A stretch of DNA of 56,592 nucleotides. Origin: an uncultured Clostridia bacterium. GTDB taxonomy: Bacteria; Bacillota; Clostridia; TANB77; CAG-508. The stretch covers positions 1 to 56,592 of the forward strand of contig CANQYZ010000011.1 in NCBI GenBank assembly GCA_947628215.1. Reading direction: 5' to 3'. The notes beneath the pieces are model-generated. The model had not been told where the DNA came from, made no database searches, and saw only the letters and a list, made by a program, of their open reading frames with translations. Position numbers and translations under genes: made by a program. Of this stretch, positions 18,599 through 28,179 are shown in pieces (position 1 is the first letter of the stretch; the number at the start of each line of letters is the position of its first letter).

Positions 18599-19261
18599 AT
18601 GAATATAAATAATAGAGCACTAGCAGCCATATTTAGAATAATGGCTGCTTTTATAAGCATATATGCTATACTTAACGATTTTAATATTTTTTATTTTACG
18701 ACAATAAGTAATCTTCTTTGTTTTTTAATGTTTTTATTTTTATCTATAAAAACATTAGTAGAACTAAAACAATATGGAAAAGATGGAAGTACAAGTATTT
18801 CTCCTCACATAAAAGGTGGAATAACAGTAGCAATTATTTTAACTATGAGTGTATATCATTTTATTTTGATTCCATATGCTTTATCACAAGATCCTTTAAG
18901 AAGATTAAATTTAAATGAAATTATTTTACATTATATAGTTCCTTGTCTTACTATATTAGACTGGATTTTATTTGATGAAAAAAAGAGATTTAAATTTTAT
19001 GATCCAATGATATGGACTGTTATTCCAATTGTATATGTAGCTTTTGTTTTTGTACAAGCTATATTTAATTTCGTTTATAATTTAAATATTGGAATGAGCA
19101 AGTATATTTATATATTTTTTGACATTGAAGTCCTAGGGAAAAACGTGGTTTTGGGAAACATACTTAAACTTTCAGCTTTTTTTATGCTAGTAGGCTATTT
19201 TATTTACGGAATCGATAGAATCCGAATAAAAAAAGATGAAAAAATTTTGGAAAAAATATAG
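18599..19261 (+). CDS. Pr6Pr family integral membrane protein
   Basis: A 220-residue protein with about six membrane helices. It fits the Pr6Pr family layout: FYFTTISNLLCF early, EIILHYIVPCLTILDWILFDEK in the middle and a C-terminal helix ending in basic residues. The family's function is not established. It follows mazF by 17 nt. Confidence 0.75.
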   Translation: MNINNRALAAIFRIMAAFISIYAILNDFNIFYFTTISNLLCFLMFLFLSIKTLVELKQYGKDGSTSISPHIKGGITVAIILTMSVYHFILIPYALSQDPLRRLNLNEIILHYIVPCLTILDWILFDEKKRFKFYDPMIWTVIPIVYVAFVFVQAIFNFVYNLNIGMSKYIYIFFDIEVLGKNVVLGNILKLSAFFMLVGYFIYGIDRIRIKKDEKILEKI

Positions 19262-19368
19262 ACTATATATTTTCTGTGAGGTAAAATAATATTATTAAAG
19301 ATTAAGTGAAAAAAGATTTTTTGCTAAGAAATAATATAAAAAAACATAATTAAAAAGGAGAAAATTTT

Positions 19369-21483
19369 ATGGGAAAACACTCAGCAGAAGATGTGATAGA
19401 AAAAGATATAGATAGTAATGATGATAATAATGATTTAAATAAAAAAAATAAAAATAAAAAAGATAAAAAGAATAAAAAAGAAAAAGCTCCTATGGGTAAG
19501 GTAAGTTTAGTGATAGGAATAATATTAAGAATTATATTATTAGTATCTACAGTATTTTTAATATATCAAGCAAATAAGACTGGAATGATACCTCTTAAGT
19601 TTATGACAGCTGGAGTAATAATACTTCTTGTAATTAATCTAGTATTTTTATTATTACTAGTAAAAAATAGAAGAAATAGAATTATTGCAGTGATATCTAG
19701 CATTCTTATAATATGTCTTTCAGCTTCATTTATATATGGAGCTCTTGCAATAGGAAAAGGAACAGAAGTATTAAACAATTTAGATATTAATCATAAGACA
19801 TTGAATTTTTCTGTATATGTAAAAAAGGACAGTAGTTATGAGTCTTTAGAAGATTTATCAGATAAGTCAATGGGCTACTTTAATAATGAAGCAGAAGGTA
19901 TGGCAGCTTCAATTGATAAAATAGGAAAAGAAAATGACAAGATAGTTCTAGCAGGATATGATAGCTTAGAAAATATGGGAAAAGATTTACTTGCTGGAAA
20001 TGTAGAGTCTATGGTTATTGAAGATGCATACTTATCAATACTTACTGATCCAGAAGCATCTGAAGATTTAGAAGCAGAAGAAATAGATGGAGAAGTTACT
20101 AAAGAAGAAGACGCTGAAACTGAAGATGAAAAAGAAGAAGATAAAAAAGTAAATAGTGTTACTAAAGATGGAAAAGAAGTAAAAAATGAAAAAGAGAATA
20201 CTGATGAAATTTCATTAGATAATTTCGAAGATGATACAAGAGTAATTTATACATTTAGTATAGATTTAGAACTAGCTCAAGTTGTAAAAGATGTTAGTGT
20301 TACTGAAAAAACATTTAATGTATATATTTCAGGAATAGATACTTATGGAAACATAGCTTCTGTATCTAGATCAGATGTAAATATTGTAGCTACTGTAAAT
20401 CCAGAAACAAAACAAGTATTACTTACATCAATACCAAGAGACTATTATGTACAATTACATGGTACAACAGGACTTAGAGATAAATTAACACATGCCGGTG
20501 TATATGGTGTAGATAAATCAATATCAACAATAGAAGACTTATTAGATATAGAAATTAACTATTACTTTAAATTTAATTTTACTAGTGTTATTGATATAGT
20601 AAATAAAATAGGTGGAGTTGATGTATATTCTGAATACACATTTACTTCAAAAAATGGATATCACTATACAAAAGGATATAATCATGTAGATGGTAAAGCT
20701 GCTCTAGCATTTGTTAGAGAGAGAAAAGCCTTTAATGCAGGAGATAGACAAAGAGGAAGAAATCAACAAGCTATGATAGATGCAATGGCTCGTAAGTGCA
20801 TGACACCAAAGATTCTTACAAAATATTCTTCACTTTTAAATTCTTTGCAAAAGTCATTTGTAACAAATATGCCAGCAGAAAGAATTTCATCTTTGGTAAA
20901 AATGCAACTTGAAGACGGAGGAGATTGGACAATTTCATCATTTGGCTTAACAGGAAGAGATTCAAGACAATATACTTATTCATATAGCGGACAACCACTT
21001 TATGTAATGGTACCATTCCAAAATAGTATAGATGATGCAAAAGATTTAATTAAGAGGGTAACTGAAGGAGAAAAATTAAAAGGTTCATATCAAGAAAGTA
21101 GTGGAAAAGTAAATCAAGTAGTTAAATTTACAGCTCCTAAAGTAGAAGATAAAAAAGAAAATAATACAACTAATGAAACTGAAGAAAATACTACAAATGA
21201 AACAGACGATACAGGTGAAGAAAACGTTACAAATGAACCTGAAGTAAGTACAGGTGACGATGAAAATGATACAAATACAAATACAGGATCAAATAATACC
21301 AATACAAATACGGATGATAATGAAAATACAAATACAAATACTAATACCGATTCTGGAAATACAAATACTGATGATAGTGGTACTAATACAGATGATAGTG
21401 GCACTGGAGGTAGTAGCGATGATGGTGACCACAAAAATGGAGAAGTAGAATCAGAACCTATGCAAGAAGGACCATCTATATAG
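19369..21483 (+). CDS. LCP family (LytR-CpsA-Psr) cell-wall polymer ligase
   Basis: A 704-residue enzyme. A Lys/Asp-rich cytoplasmic start of about 45 residues is followed by three membrane helices (about 45-68, 75-94, 103-127), an accessory domain, an acidic insert (about 220-285), and the LCP catalytic domain (about 320-540). That domain has ISGIDTYGN, SRSDVNIVATVNP, LLTSIPRDYYV, the Arg/Asp set IGGVDVYSEYTF and FVRERKAFNAGDRQRGRNQQ. LCP proteins transfer teichoic acid or other polymers from a lipid carrier to peptidoglycan. The last about 120 residues are Thr/Asn/Asp low complexity. AAAAGGAG precedes the ATG. Confidence 0.95.
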   Translation: MGKHSAEDVIEKDIDSNDDNNDLNKKNKNKKDKKNKKEKAPMGKVSLVIGIILRIILLVSTVFLIYQANKTGMIPLKFMTAGVIILLVINLVFLLLLVKNRRNRIIAVISSILIICLSASFIYGALAIGKGTEVLNNLDINHKTLNFSVYVKKDSSYESLEDLSDKSMGYFNNEAEGMAASIDKIGKENDKIVLAGYDSLENMGKDLLAGNVESMVIEDAYLSILTDPEASEDLEAEEIDGEVTKEEDAETEDEKEEDKKVNSVTKDGKEVKNEKENTDEISLDNFEDDTRVIYTFSIDLELAQVVKDVSVTEKTFNVYISGIDTYGNIASVSRSDVNIVATVNPETKQVLLTSIPRDYYVQLHGTTGLRDKLTHAGVYGVDKSISTIEDLLDIEINYYFKFNFTSVIDIVNKIGGVDVYSEYTFTSKNGYHYTKGYNHVDGKAALAFVRERKAFNAGDRQRGRNQQAMIDAMARKCMTPKILTKYSSLLNSLQKSFVTNMPAERISSLVKMQLEDGGDWTISSFGLTGRDSRQYTYSYSGQPLYVMVPFQNSIDDAKDLIKRVTEGEKLKGSYQESSGKVNQVVKFTAPKVEDKKENNTTNETEENTTNETDDTGEENVTNEPEVSTGDDENDTNTNTGSNNTNTNTDDNENTNTNTNTDSGNTNTDDSGTNTDDSGTGGSSDDGDHKNGEVESEPMQEGPSI

Positions 21484-21551
21484 CAAAAAATATAAAATAA
21501 AAAATAAAAAACAAAAAATGAAAACAAAAATTAAAAAAATTAATAGAAAAT

Positions 21552-21577
21552 AAAAAACCAGCTTTGGCTGGTTTTTA
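21552..21577. terminator. Bidirectional terminator between LCP and lemA genes
   Basis: AACCAGC/GCTGGTT with a TTTG loop, A-rich on the left and T-rich on the right, lies between convergent genes. Confidence 0.88.
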
Positions 21578-21583
21578 TTTGTA

Positions 21584-22117
21584 CTATAGATTTACATCAA
21601 TATTTTCTTTTTTATATTCTTCTATTTGGAATAAAGGTTCTTCTTTGAAATTAAATACTTTAGCAATTAAATTTGTTGGAACAACATTTAGTTTAGTATT
21701 ATAATCTGTAACTTCTGTATTATAAAGTCTTCTTGCTGCTTGAAGTTGATTTTCCATTTTAGATAAAGCTTTTTGAAGATTTAAAAAGTTTTCGCTAGCT
21801 TTAAGCTCTGGATAATTTTCTGCGATAGCTAAAATTGTATTACACTTTGAATTTAAAAGACTTGCTTCATTTAAATCTTTTGAATTATTATAGCTAGCTC
21901 TAAGTTTCATTGTTTCTTCAAATATTTCTTTTTCATGTTTTGCATATCCTTTAACACATTCTACTAAGTTTGGAATTAAATCAAATCTTTGATTTAAATA
22001 TACGTCTATAGATGAACGTGCTTGTGCTACTTTATGCTTTCTACTTACAATTGAGTTATATGATAAAAGTACAAACAGTAAAATAGCAATAATTAATATA
22101 ATAAAAAATGCTCCCAT
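21584..22117 (-). CDS. lemA: LemA family membrane protein
   Basis: A 177-residue protein with one N-terminal membrane helix (about 2-20) and a long helical domain. The family signature VYLNQRFDLIPNLVECVKGY followed by KHEKEIFEETMKLR is present, with ENYPELKASENFLNLQ later. Function is not firmly known in this family. It is the second gene of a two-gene unit with a DUF3137 protein, a common pairing. Confidence 0.95.
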   Translation of the reverse strand: MGAFFIILIIAILLFVLLSYNSIVSRKHKVAQARSSIDVYLNQRFDLIPNLVECVKGYAKHEKEIFEETMKLRASYNNSKDLNEASLLNSKCNTILAIAENYPELKASENFLNLQKALSKMENQLQAARRLYNTEVTDYNTKLNVVPTNLIAKVFNFKEEPLFQIEEYKKENIDVNL

Positions 22118-22133
22118 AAAATTTCTCCTTTAA

Positions 22134-23030
22134 TTATATATCTGTTTCATTTATTAAATTATAAAGCTTTTTAGAAACTTCGCAAGTGAAATTTAAATAT
22201 TTAAAATAACTTTCTAAAGTTTTAAAATCTAAATTATCTTTAAAAATTGCTCTTTCAAATAAGTCTCCACAATGATATCTAAAGTATAATTTATTTCCTT
22301 TAATAGTGATTTCAAATCTGTTTTTTGTATTATTCTTAAAATCAATTAAATCTGCCATAACATCAGATGTCAATATTTGCATTGCTTTTATTTTATCAGA
22401 AGCACGAACATCAAATATTTTTTCGAATTCTTGTGAATCCATATTTAATTTATCTGCACCAGAAAACATTTTTCCAAATAATCCTTTATCACTATGAACA
22501 AATAAGTTTAAGTTTAAAGGCTTACTTAGAGTAATTTCTGCAAATAACCCTGAAAAAACAGTAGTATATGTAGTATTTCCATCACTATCAGTACTTCTAA
22601 TTTCAGTACGTACATTAGACATATTAATTGGAACTATACCATCTAAATTTCCTTGTATAGAATCTTCTGAAGAAAATGTATCATATCCTTCAAATTCTGC
22701 ATAATTGTACATTTGTCTAGTAATACTTCCATATAAATTATATTCTAAATTGTTATCAAAGTTATGTACAAATGATTTTATAACTGTTTCTTTATATTCT
22801 TTGTTTTTCTTGGATAGATTAATAAGCAAAAAAACAAATCCAAACATAAAAAGAGCAATTATTAATAGGAAATACATATTAGTCATGACTGATGTAAAAA
22901 TTATTAAAGCTCCAATTATCATAAATATTATAGCAGCTTTTGGACTAAGAAATTTTTCTGATTTTCTAGATGATTTTGAAGAATTTACATCAAGACATAC
23001 TTTTTGATAAATTTCATTAAAATCTTTCAT
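22134..23030 (-). CDS. DUF3137 domain membrane protein
   Basis: A 298-residue protein with a short cytoplasmic start, a pair of membrane helices (about residues 29-72) and a DUF3137-like domain (FDNNLEYNLYGSITRQMYNYAEFEGY; SEDSIQG; VFSGLFAEITL). It begins the leftward transcript with lemA 16 nt downstream. The family is uncharacterised and often linked to LemA, so a joint envelope role is plausible. Confidence 0.85.
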   Translation of the reverse strand: MKDFNEIYQKVCLDVNSSKSSRKSEKFLSPKAAIIFMIIGALIIFTSVMTNMYFLLIIALFMFGFVFLLINLSKKNKEYKETVIKSFVHNFDNNLEYNLYGSITRQMYNYAEFEGYDTFSSEDSIQGNLDGIVPINMSNVRTEIRSTDSDGNTTYTTVFSGLFAEITLSKPLNLNLFVHSDKGLFGKMFSGADKLNMDSQEFEKIFDVRASDKIKAMQILTSDVMADLIDFKNNTKNRFEITIKGNKLYFRYHCGDLFERAIFKDNLDFKTLESYFKYLNFTCEVSKKLYNLINETDI

Positions 23031-23147
23031 TTTTTTAATTCTCCTATGAAAATATTATGTATTAAATCTTAAAAAATGTCAATTATATTGCGAAAAATCG
23101 AATTTTATTGTAGAATAAATGAGTAGAAGAAAAGGAAATAAAAAGAT

Positions 23148-24740
23148 ATGGATAAAAAGAAAATTTTAATTGTAATTTGCATATGCTTTTTAGTAATTGT
23201 AGCAATAACTTTTTTTGTTTTTAAAATAAATAAAAAAGATAGAAGCTACGACGTTTTAAATGAAAGTGAAAATAAATACTGGTTATTAAGTATTGATGAT
23301 AAATATGGAGTAATTAGAAAAGATGGAAAAGTACTTATTGAGCCAGAATATGATAGAATTGATATTCCAAATAAAGATTATGGAATTTTTGTTACATATA
23401 AAAATGATGAAAAAAGAATATTAAATGAAAATGGAAAAGAAATTTTAAGTAGTCAAGATGTTTCTGCAATAGAAGGAATTGGTGAAAATGATGAAGAAGT
23501 AATTTTTGATAAATCAAGATTAAAATATGAAGAAAACGGAAAATTTGGTTTAATAGATTTTAAAGGAAATAAAATAACGGATGCAGAATATAATGAAATT
23601 ATTTCTTTATCAGGAAAAAATGGAGAATATAGAGTAGAAAAAGACGGAAAGTATGGAGTACTTAGCAACAAAGGGGTTGAACTTGTAAAAATAAAATATG
23701 ACTATGTAGAAGGAGACGGCTATATTAAAGATGGAAATGCAAAAGATGCTGGATACATAGTAGGACTTAAAGATAACAATGGAATAAATTATGGATATAT
23801 TGATAAAAATGAAAAAACTATATTGAAAATAGAGTATGAAAGTATTTATAGAGTTCTAGATATGCCAAATGAAGATGTATACTTAGTAGCATCTAAAAAT
23901 GGTAGAAGCAAAATATACAAAGATAAGAAAAACCAGACTGAATTTTTATATAGAGAAGTTTCATATTTTCCAAGTAGTAATACTTTTGTAGTAAAGAAAA
24001 ATAAGACATATGGACTTTTAAATAAAGATTTAAAACAAATAATAAGTCCAGATTATGATGAAATGCTAGTGGCTGGAATGTATGTTAATGCATCAAAGGA
24101 TGATGAGCTTTTTGTATTTGATTTAAATGGAAAAAAGATAGATACAACAGAATATATAGGACTTGAAAGAACTCTTACTAAGAATTTTTATATTGCGATT
24201 AACGAAGATTCTATGTATGGAATATTAGATGAAAATATGGAAGTTGTTGTTCCACTAGAATATGATTATATAAGAGAAGTAGAAGGAACAGATCTTCTTG
24301 CAGCTTCAAAGGGTGATAGTATAACAATATATTCTGCAAATATGAAAGAGCTTTTTTCTGTAGAAAATGCTAGAATGGATATAGTAAATAATCATATAAA
24401 AATAGTTACTGATAAAGACATTGTATATTTCACAATGGATGGAAAAAAAGTTGATAACATGACTGTATACTTAACAAATGAGATTTATGCTGAAAAGAAG
24501 AATGGTAAATGGGGTTATGTTGATGCAAAAGGAAATGTTGTAGTAGATTATATATATGATAAAGCTACTGAAATAAATGAATATGGTTTTGCTGGAATAA
24601 GGAAAAATGGTAAGTGGGGAGTAATAAATGAAAAAGGAGAAGTTATATTAAAACCAACTTACGAATCAGATGCAGAAGAACCAAGTTTCATTGGAGAATA
24701 TGCAATAATAGATAATATTTGTACAAATATAGTTTATTAA
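23148..24740 (+). CDS. Membrane-anchored WG-repeat protein
   Basis: A 530-residue protein with an N-terminal membrane helix (about residues 5-24) and then tandem WG/KWG-type beta repeats: units like KYGVIRKDGKVLIEPEYD, KFGLIDFKGN, KYGVLSNKGVELVKIKYD and KWGYVDAKGNVVVDYIYD recur to the C-terminus. I count about ten copies of varying quality. WG repeats form extracellular propeller-like or solenoid scaffolds and probably bind ligands or partners. Divergent from the DUF3137-lemA pair. Confidence 0.9.
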   Translation: MDKKKILIVICICFLVIVAITFFVFKINKKDRSYDVLNESENKYWLLSIDDKYGVIRKDGKVLIEPEYDRIDIPNKDYGIFVTYKNDEKRILNENGKEILSSQDVSAIEGIGENDEEVIFDKSRLKYEENGKFGLIDFKGNKITDAEYNEIISLSGKNGEYRVEKDGKYGVLSNKGVELVKIKYDYVEGDGYIKDGNAKDAGYIVGLKDNNGINYGYIDKNEKTILKIEYESIYRVLDMPNEDVYLVASKNGRSKIYKDKKNQTEFLYREVSYFPSSNTFVVKKNKTYGLLNKDLKQIISPDYDEMLVAGMYVNASKDDELFVFDLNGKKIDTTEYIGLERTLTKNFYIAINEDSMYGILDENMEVVVPLEYDYIREVEGTDLLAASKGDSITIYSANMKELFSVENARMDIVNNHIKIVTDKDIVYFTMDGKKVDNMTVYLTNEIYAEKKNGKWGYVDAKGNVVVDYIYDKATEINEYGFAGIRKNGKWGVINEKGEVILKPTYESDAEEPSFIGEYAIIDNICTNIVY

Positions 24741-24744
24741 AAAT

Positions 24745-24780
24745 AAAAAGCTTTTAAAATATATGTTTTAAGGGCTTTTT
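24745..24780 (+). terminator. Terminator after the WG-repeat gene
   Basis: AAAAGC-TTTTAAAA pairs with TTTTAA-GGGCTTTT around a short AT loop and ends in a T run. Confidence 0.7.
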
Positions 24781-24822
24781 AAATTCATGATAATAAATAT
24801 AAAAATGGAAGGAAAAAATAAA

Positions 24823-26073
24823 ATGTATAAAGATTTAAAAATAAGTGAAAAAGTAGTGAAATTAGCAGAAGAAGCAGAAGAAGAAATAAAAGAAGAATTT
24901 AAAAAAATAGATAGAATATGTACTATAAATTCTATAAAAGTGTTAAATGCATTTAAAAATAATAAAATATCAGATGTTCATTTTAATTCTACAACAGGAT
25001 ATGGATATGGAGATATTGGAAGAGATACTATAGAAAAAGTATATGCTGAAGTTTTTAAAGCAGAAGATGCTTTAGTTAGAAATCAATTTATATCAGGAAC
25101 TCATGCTTTAACAGTTGCGCTTTTCGGTATGCTTCGCCCAGGAGATACTATGATTTCTATATCTGGTAGACCATATGATACTTTATGTACAGTAATTGGA
25201 ATAGAAGAAAATAAAAGTTCACTTAAATCTTATGGGATAAATTATGAAGAAATAGATTTAATAGAAAGTGAATTTGATACTGAAAAAATTATAAATAGAC
25301 TTTCTAAAAAAGATGTTAAACTTGTAGAAATTCAAAGGTCAAGAGGATATTCTACAAGAGAAAGTTTATCTATTTCAAAAATAGAAAATATTATTAAAGA
25401 AATAAGAAAAGTAAATTCTGATGTAATAATTATGGTTGATAACTGCTATGGCGAATTTGTAGATAAAAAAGAACCAGTAGAAGCAGGAGCTGATATAATG
25501 GTAGGTTCTTTAATTAAAAATCTAGGTGGCGGAATTGCAAGTAATGGTGCATATATAGTTGGAAAACAAGATTTAGTAGAACTTTGTGCAGAAAGATTAA
25601 CTGCACCAGGACAAGGAAAAGAAGTAGGACCATCACTTGGAGCAAATAAGAGTATACTTCAAGGTTTATATTTAGCACCAAATGTTGTTTCAAGTAGTTT
25701 AAAAACTGCTGTATTTACAGCTAAAATGATGGAAAAATTAGGTTATAGTGCAAGTCCAAGATTTAATGAAAAAAGAAATGATATAGTTCAAACAATAAAA
25801 TTTGGAAATCCAGAAGATTTAATAAAATATTGCCAAGGTATTCAAATGGGATCTGCTATAGACTCATTTTCAATACCAGAACCTTGGGATATGCCAGGAT
25901 ATACAGATAAAGTAATTATGGCAGCAGGTGCATTTACTATGGGATCATCAATCGAACTTTCATGTGATGCTCCAATAAGAGAACCATATATTGCTTATCA
26001 ACAAGGTTCTCTTACATATGAATATGGAAAATTAGGTGTTATGATTGCTATTTCAAATATGATGGAGAAATAA
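24823..26073 (+). CDS. PLP-dependent lyase of the 'aluminium resistance' / methionine gamma-lyase family (COG4100)
   Basis: A 416-residue fold-type I PLP enzyme. The Schiff-base Lys lies in MVGSLIKNLGGGIASNGAY, with ALVRNQFISGTHAL and the PLP-Asp segment MVDNCYGEFVD upstream. The C-terminus CDAPIREPYIAYQQGSLTYEYGKLGV is typical of this clostridial family, annotated either as methionine gamma-lyase or aluminium-resistance protein; its natural substrate is unclear. The ATG at 24823 follows a GGAAGGAA site and is preferred over the in-frame ATG at 24787. Confidence 0.9.
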   Translation: MYKDLKISEKVVKLAEEAEEEIKEEFKKIDRICTINSIKVLNAFKNNKISDVHFNSTTGYGYGDIGRDTIEKVYAEVFKAEDALVRNQFISGTHALTVALFGMLRPGDTMISISGRPYDTLCTVIGIEENKSSLKSYGINYEEIDLIESEFDTEKIINRLSKKDVKLVEIQRSRGYSTRESLSISKIENIIKEIRKVNSDVIIMVDNCYGEFVDKKEPVEAGADIMVGSLIKNLGGGIASNGAYIVGKQDLVELCAERLTAPGQGKEVGPSLGANKSILQGLYLAPNVVSSSLKTAVFTAKMMEKLGYSASPRFNEKRNDIVQTIKFGNPEDLIKYCQGIQMGSAIDSFSIPEPWDMPGYTDKVIMAAGAFTMGSSIELSCDAPIREPYIAYQQGSLTYEYGKLGVMIAISNMMEK

Positions 26074-26074
26074 A

Positions 26075-27388
26075 ATGGGAGAAGAGAAGATATCAAAACT
26101 TGCTATTAAATTATCTGTTCCAATGATTATATCTATGATGTCTATGGCAATTTATAATATTGTAGATACAGCATTTATATCTTCTTTAGGTGGAAAAATG
26201 CTTCTTAGTATTTCAATATGCTTTCCACTACAAGTATTAATTTCTGCAATATCACTTGGAACAGGTATAGGAATAAATTCTTATTTATCTAAAACACTGG
26301 GAGAAAATAATAAGAAAAAAGCTACAAATATTATTTATAATGGTATATTTCTTGGAATCATAAGCTTTATTGTTATTTGTATTTTTTTAAATAATTATTG
26401 CTTATATAAGTTTTTTGAAATCTTTACTAAAGATATAGAAGTAATTCATTTAGGAATAGAATATCTTCACATTATTGTGATTTTTTCTATATTTAATATT
26501 TTCCAAAACATATTTAGTAAAATACTAGAAAGCTATGGAAAAGCAAGTCTTAGTATGATTTCTCAATTTATAGGGATAATTTTAAATATTATTTTAGATC
26601 CAATTTTAATTTATGGAATAAGTGGAAAACTTTGCTTCGGAATAGAAGGAGCAGCAATTGCGACTGTTATAGGAAGAGCATTAAGCTGTATTTTTAGTCT
26701 ATTTTGCCTTATAAAGGAAAAAGATATTGATATTTCTTTAAGTGAAAAAATAGATTCTAATACGATTTATATGATTTATAAAGTAGGATTTCCAACGATT
26801 ATATTAGAATCAGTAGCACCAGTGATTACTATCATATTAAATAATATATTAGTTAAATTTTCTGAAAATGCAGTTTCTTTATATGGAATATATTATAAGC
26901 TACAAAGTTTTATTTTTATGATTATAAGTGGTTTAAATTATGGAATGATTCCGATTGTAGCCTACAACTTAGGAGCTAAGAAAAAGGAAAGAGTAAAAGA
27001 GACAATTAATTTATTTTTAAAAGTTTCTTTTGTAGTTACTTTAATTGGAACAATTTTATTTATGCTTATACCAAGACAGATTATTAGTATATTTAGTACT
27101 GATTCTAATATTTTAAATATCGGAGAAATTTCATTTAGAATATTTGCAATTGGATTTATTTTTGCAGGACAAAGTTTTGTATTATCTTCAGTATTTCAAG
27201 CTATTGGAAATGGAAAGAAAAGTTTAATAATTTTTCTGCTTAGAAAAGCAATTTTACCATTTTTATTTATAATAATTTTTATAAATAAACTTGGATTAAG
27301 CTCTATATGGATAGGATTTACTGTAGCAGAAGTAATTACATTATTCATATCTTATTTGTTTTATAAAAGAGAAAAATTAGATGTATAA
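26075..27388 (+). CDS. MATE family multidrug/cation efflux transporter
   Basis: A 437-residue membrane protein with about twelve helices. Family motifs are NIVDTAFISSLGG near residue 24 and the second-half counterparts GLNYGMIPIVAYNLGAKK and FQAIGNGKK. MATE proteins export drugs or metabolites using a sodium or proton gradient. It starts one base after the stop of the lyase gene, so the two are tightly coupled. The substrate cannot be read from sequence. Confidence 0.93.
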   Translation: MGEEKISKLAIKLSVPMIISMMSMAIYNIVDTAFISSLGGKMLLSISICFPLQVLISAISLGTGIGINSYLSKTLGENNKKKATNIIYNGIFLGIISFIVICIFLNNYCLYKFFEIFTKDIEVIHLGIEYLHIIVIFSIFNIFQNIFSKILESYGKASLSMISQFIGIILNIILDPILIYGISGKLCFGIEGAAIATVIGRALSCIFSLFCLIKEKDIDISLSEKIDSNTIYMIYKVGFPTIILESVAPVITIILNNILVKFSENAVSLYGIYYKLQSFIFMIISGLNYGMIPIVAYNLGAKKKERVKETINLFLKVSFVVTLIGTILFMLIPRQIISIFSTDSNILNIGEISFRIFAIGFIFAGQSFVLSSVFQAIGNGKKSLIIFLLRKAILPFLFIIIFINKLGLSSIWIGFTVAEVITLFISYLFYKREKLDV

Positions 27389-27413
27389 AGTAAAAAACAC
27401 AAAGGAGAAATAA

Positions 27414-28170
27414 ATGAACAAAAGACCAATACTAGTACAAGGTGCAATAGATATAGAAGTAAATCACTTAATAGAAGTGTTAGATGATATAGAAGAAATA
27501 GAAATTGGAACTTATAAATTTTTTAAAGGATCAATAAATGGTTATCCAATAATAGTTTCTAAAACTAAAATAGGACAAACTAATGCAGGAGCTTCAACTT
27601 CAATTGCTATTTTAAAATATTCTCCAATACTGATAATTAATCAGGGTACTGCCGGAGGACATGGTAAGATAATTAGAAAAGGAGATATTGTAATTGGAAA
27701 AGATTATATTAATCTTACTGCTTTTAGAATTAATAGAAGAGAAGAGGGGGACGGAGCTGATTTAGACGGATGGAAAATGAGAGCTTTTTATACTGATTCT
27801 CAGCATCATATTTACAATGTTGCAGATGAAAGATTAGTAAAATTTGCAGAAGAAGAGTCTGAAGAATATAAAGAGCGGAAAAATATATGTTGGAAGGATT
27901 GCATCAGGAGAAATTTGGAATAGGGAATCTGATAGAATAATGTATATTTACAATACTTATAAAACTTTATGTGAAGAGATGGAAACAGGAGCAGTTTATA
28001 CTATTGCTAAAAATTTTGGAATTCCTGTTATAGGAATAAGAGTAATTACAAATAATGAAGTATTAAAACAAACTTATGATAAAGAATATGCAAAAGATAT
28101 TGCTTGCAAATGTCAAAAATATGTAGAGAAAATTATAAAAAAAGCAATAGAAAATATTGATGAATTTTAA
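27414..28170 (+). CDS. 5'-methylthioadenosine/S-adenosylhomocysteine nucleosidase-like, one +1 CGG shift
   Basis: A 251-residue PNP/UDP-phosphorylase-fold nucleosidase after one shift. The pieces are 27414-27875 and 27877-28170; skipping C at 27876 restores EEYKE-GKIYVGRIASGEIW. Before the site the fold strands and NQGTAGGHGKIIRKGDIVIG are intact. After it come the substrate-binding EEMETGAVYTIAKNFGIPVIGIRVITNN with the family's ExEx motif and catalytic-type Asp/Asn. The protein matches MTAN-like enzymes that recycle adenine from SAM by-products. GCC GGA in TAGGHG has an out-of-phase CGG and is read normally. Confidence 0.88.
27876..27878 (+). other. CGG +1 recoding site 5 (nucleosidase codon 155)
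   Basis: GAG CGG AAA must be read GAG (C) GGA AAA. The codon before ends in G, not C or T, so the site does not depend on a pyrimidine run. The zero frame runs to a stop after about 15 codons. Confidence 0.88.
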
Positions 28171-28179
28171 GGTGGAAAA

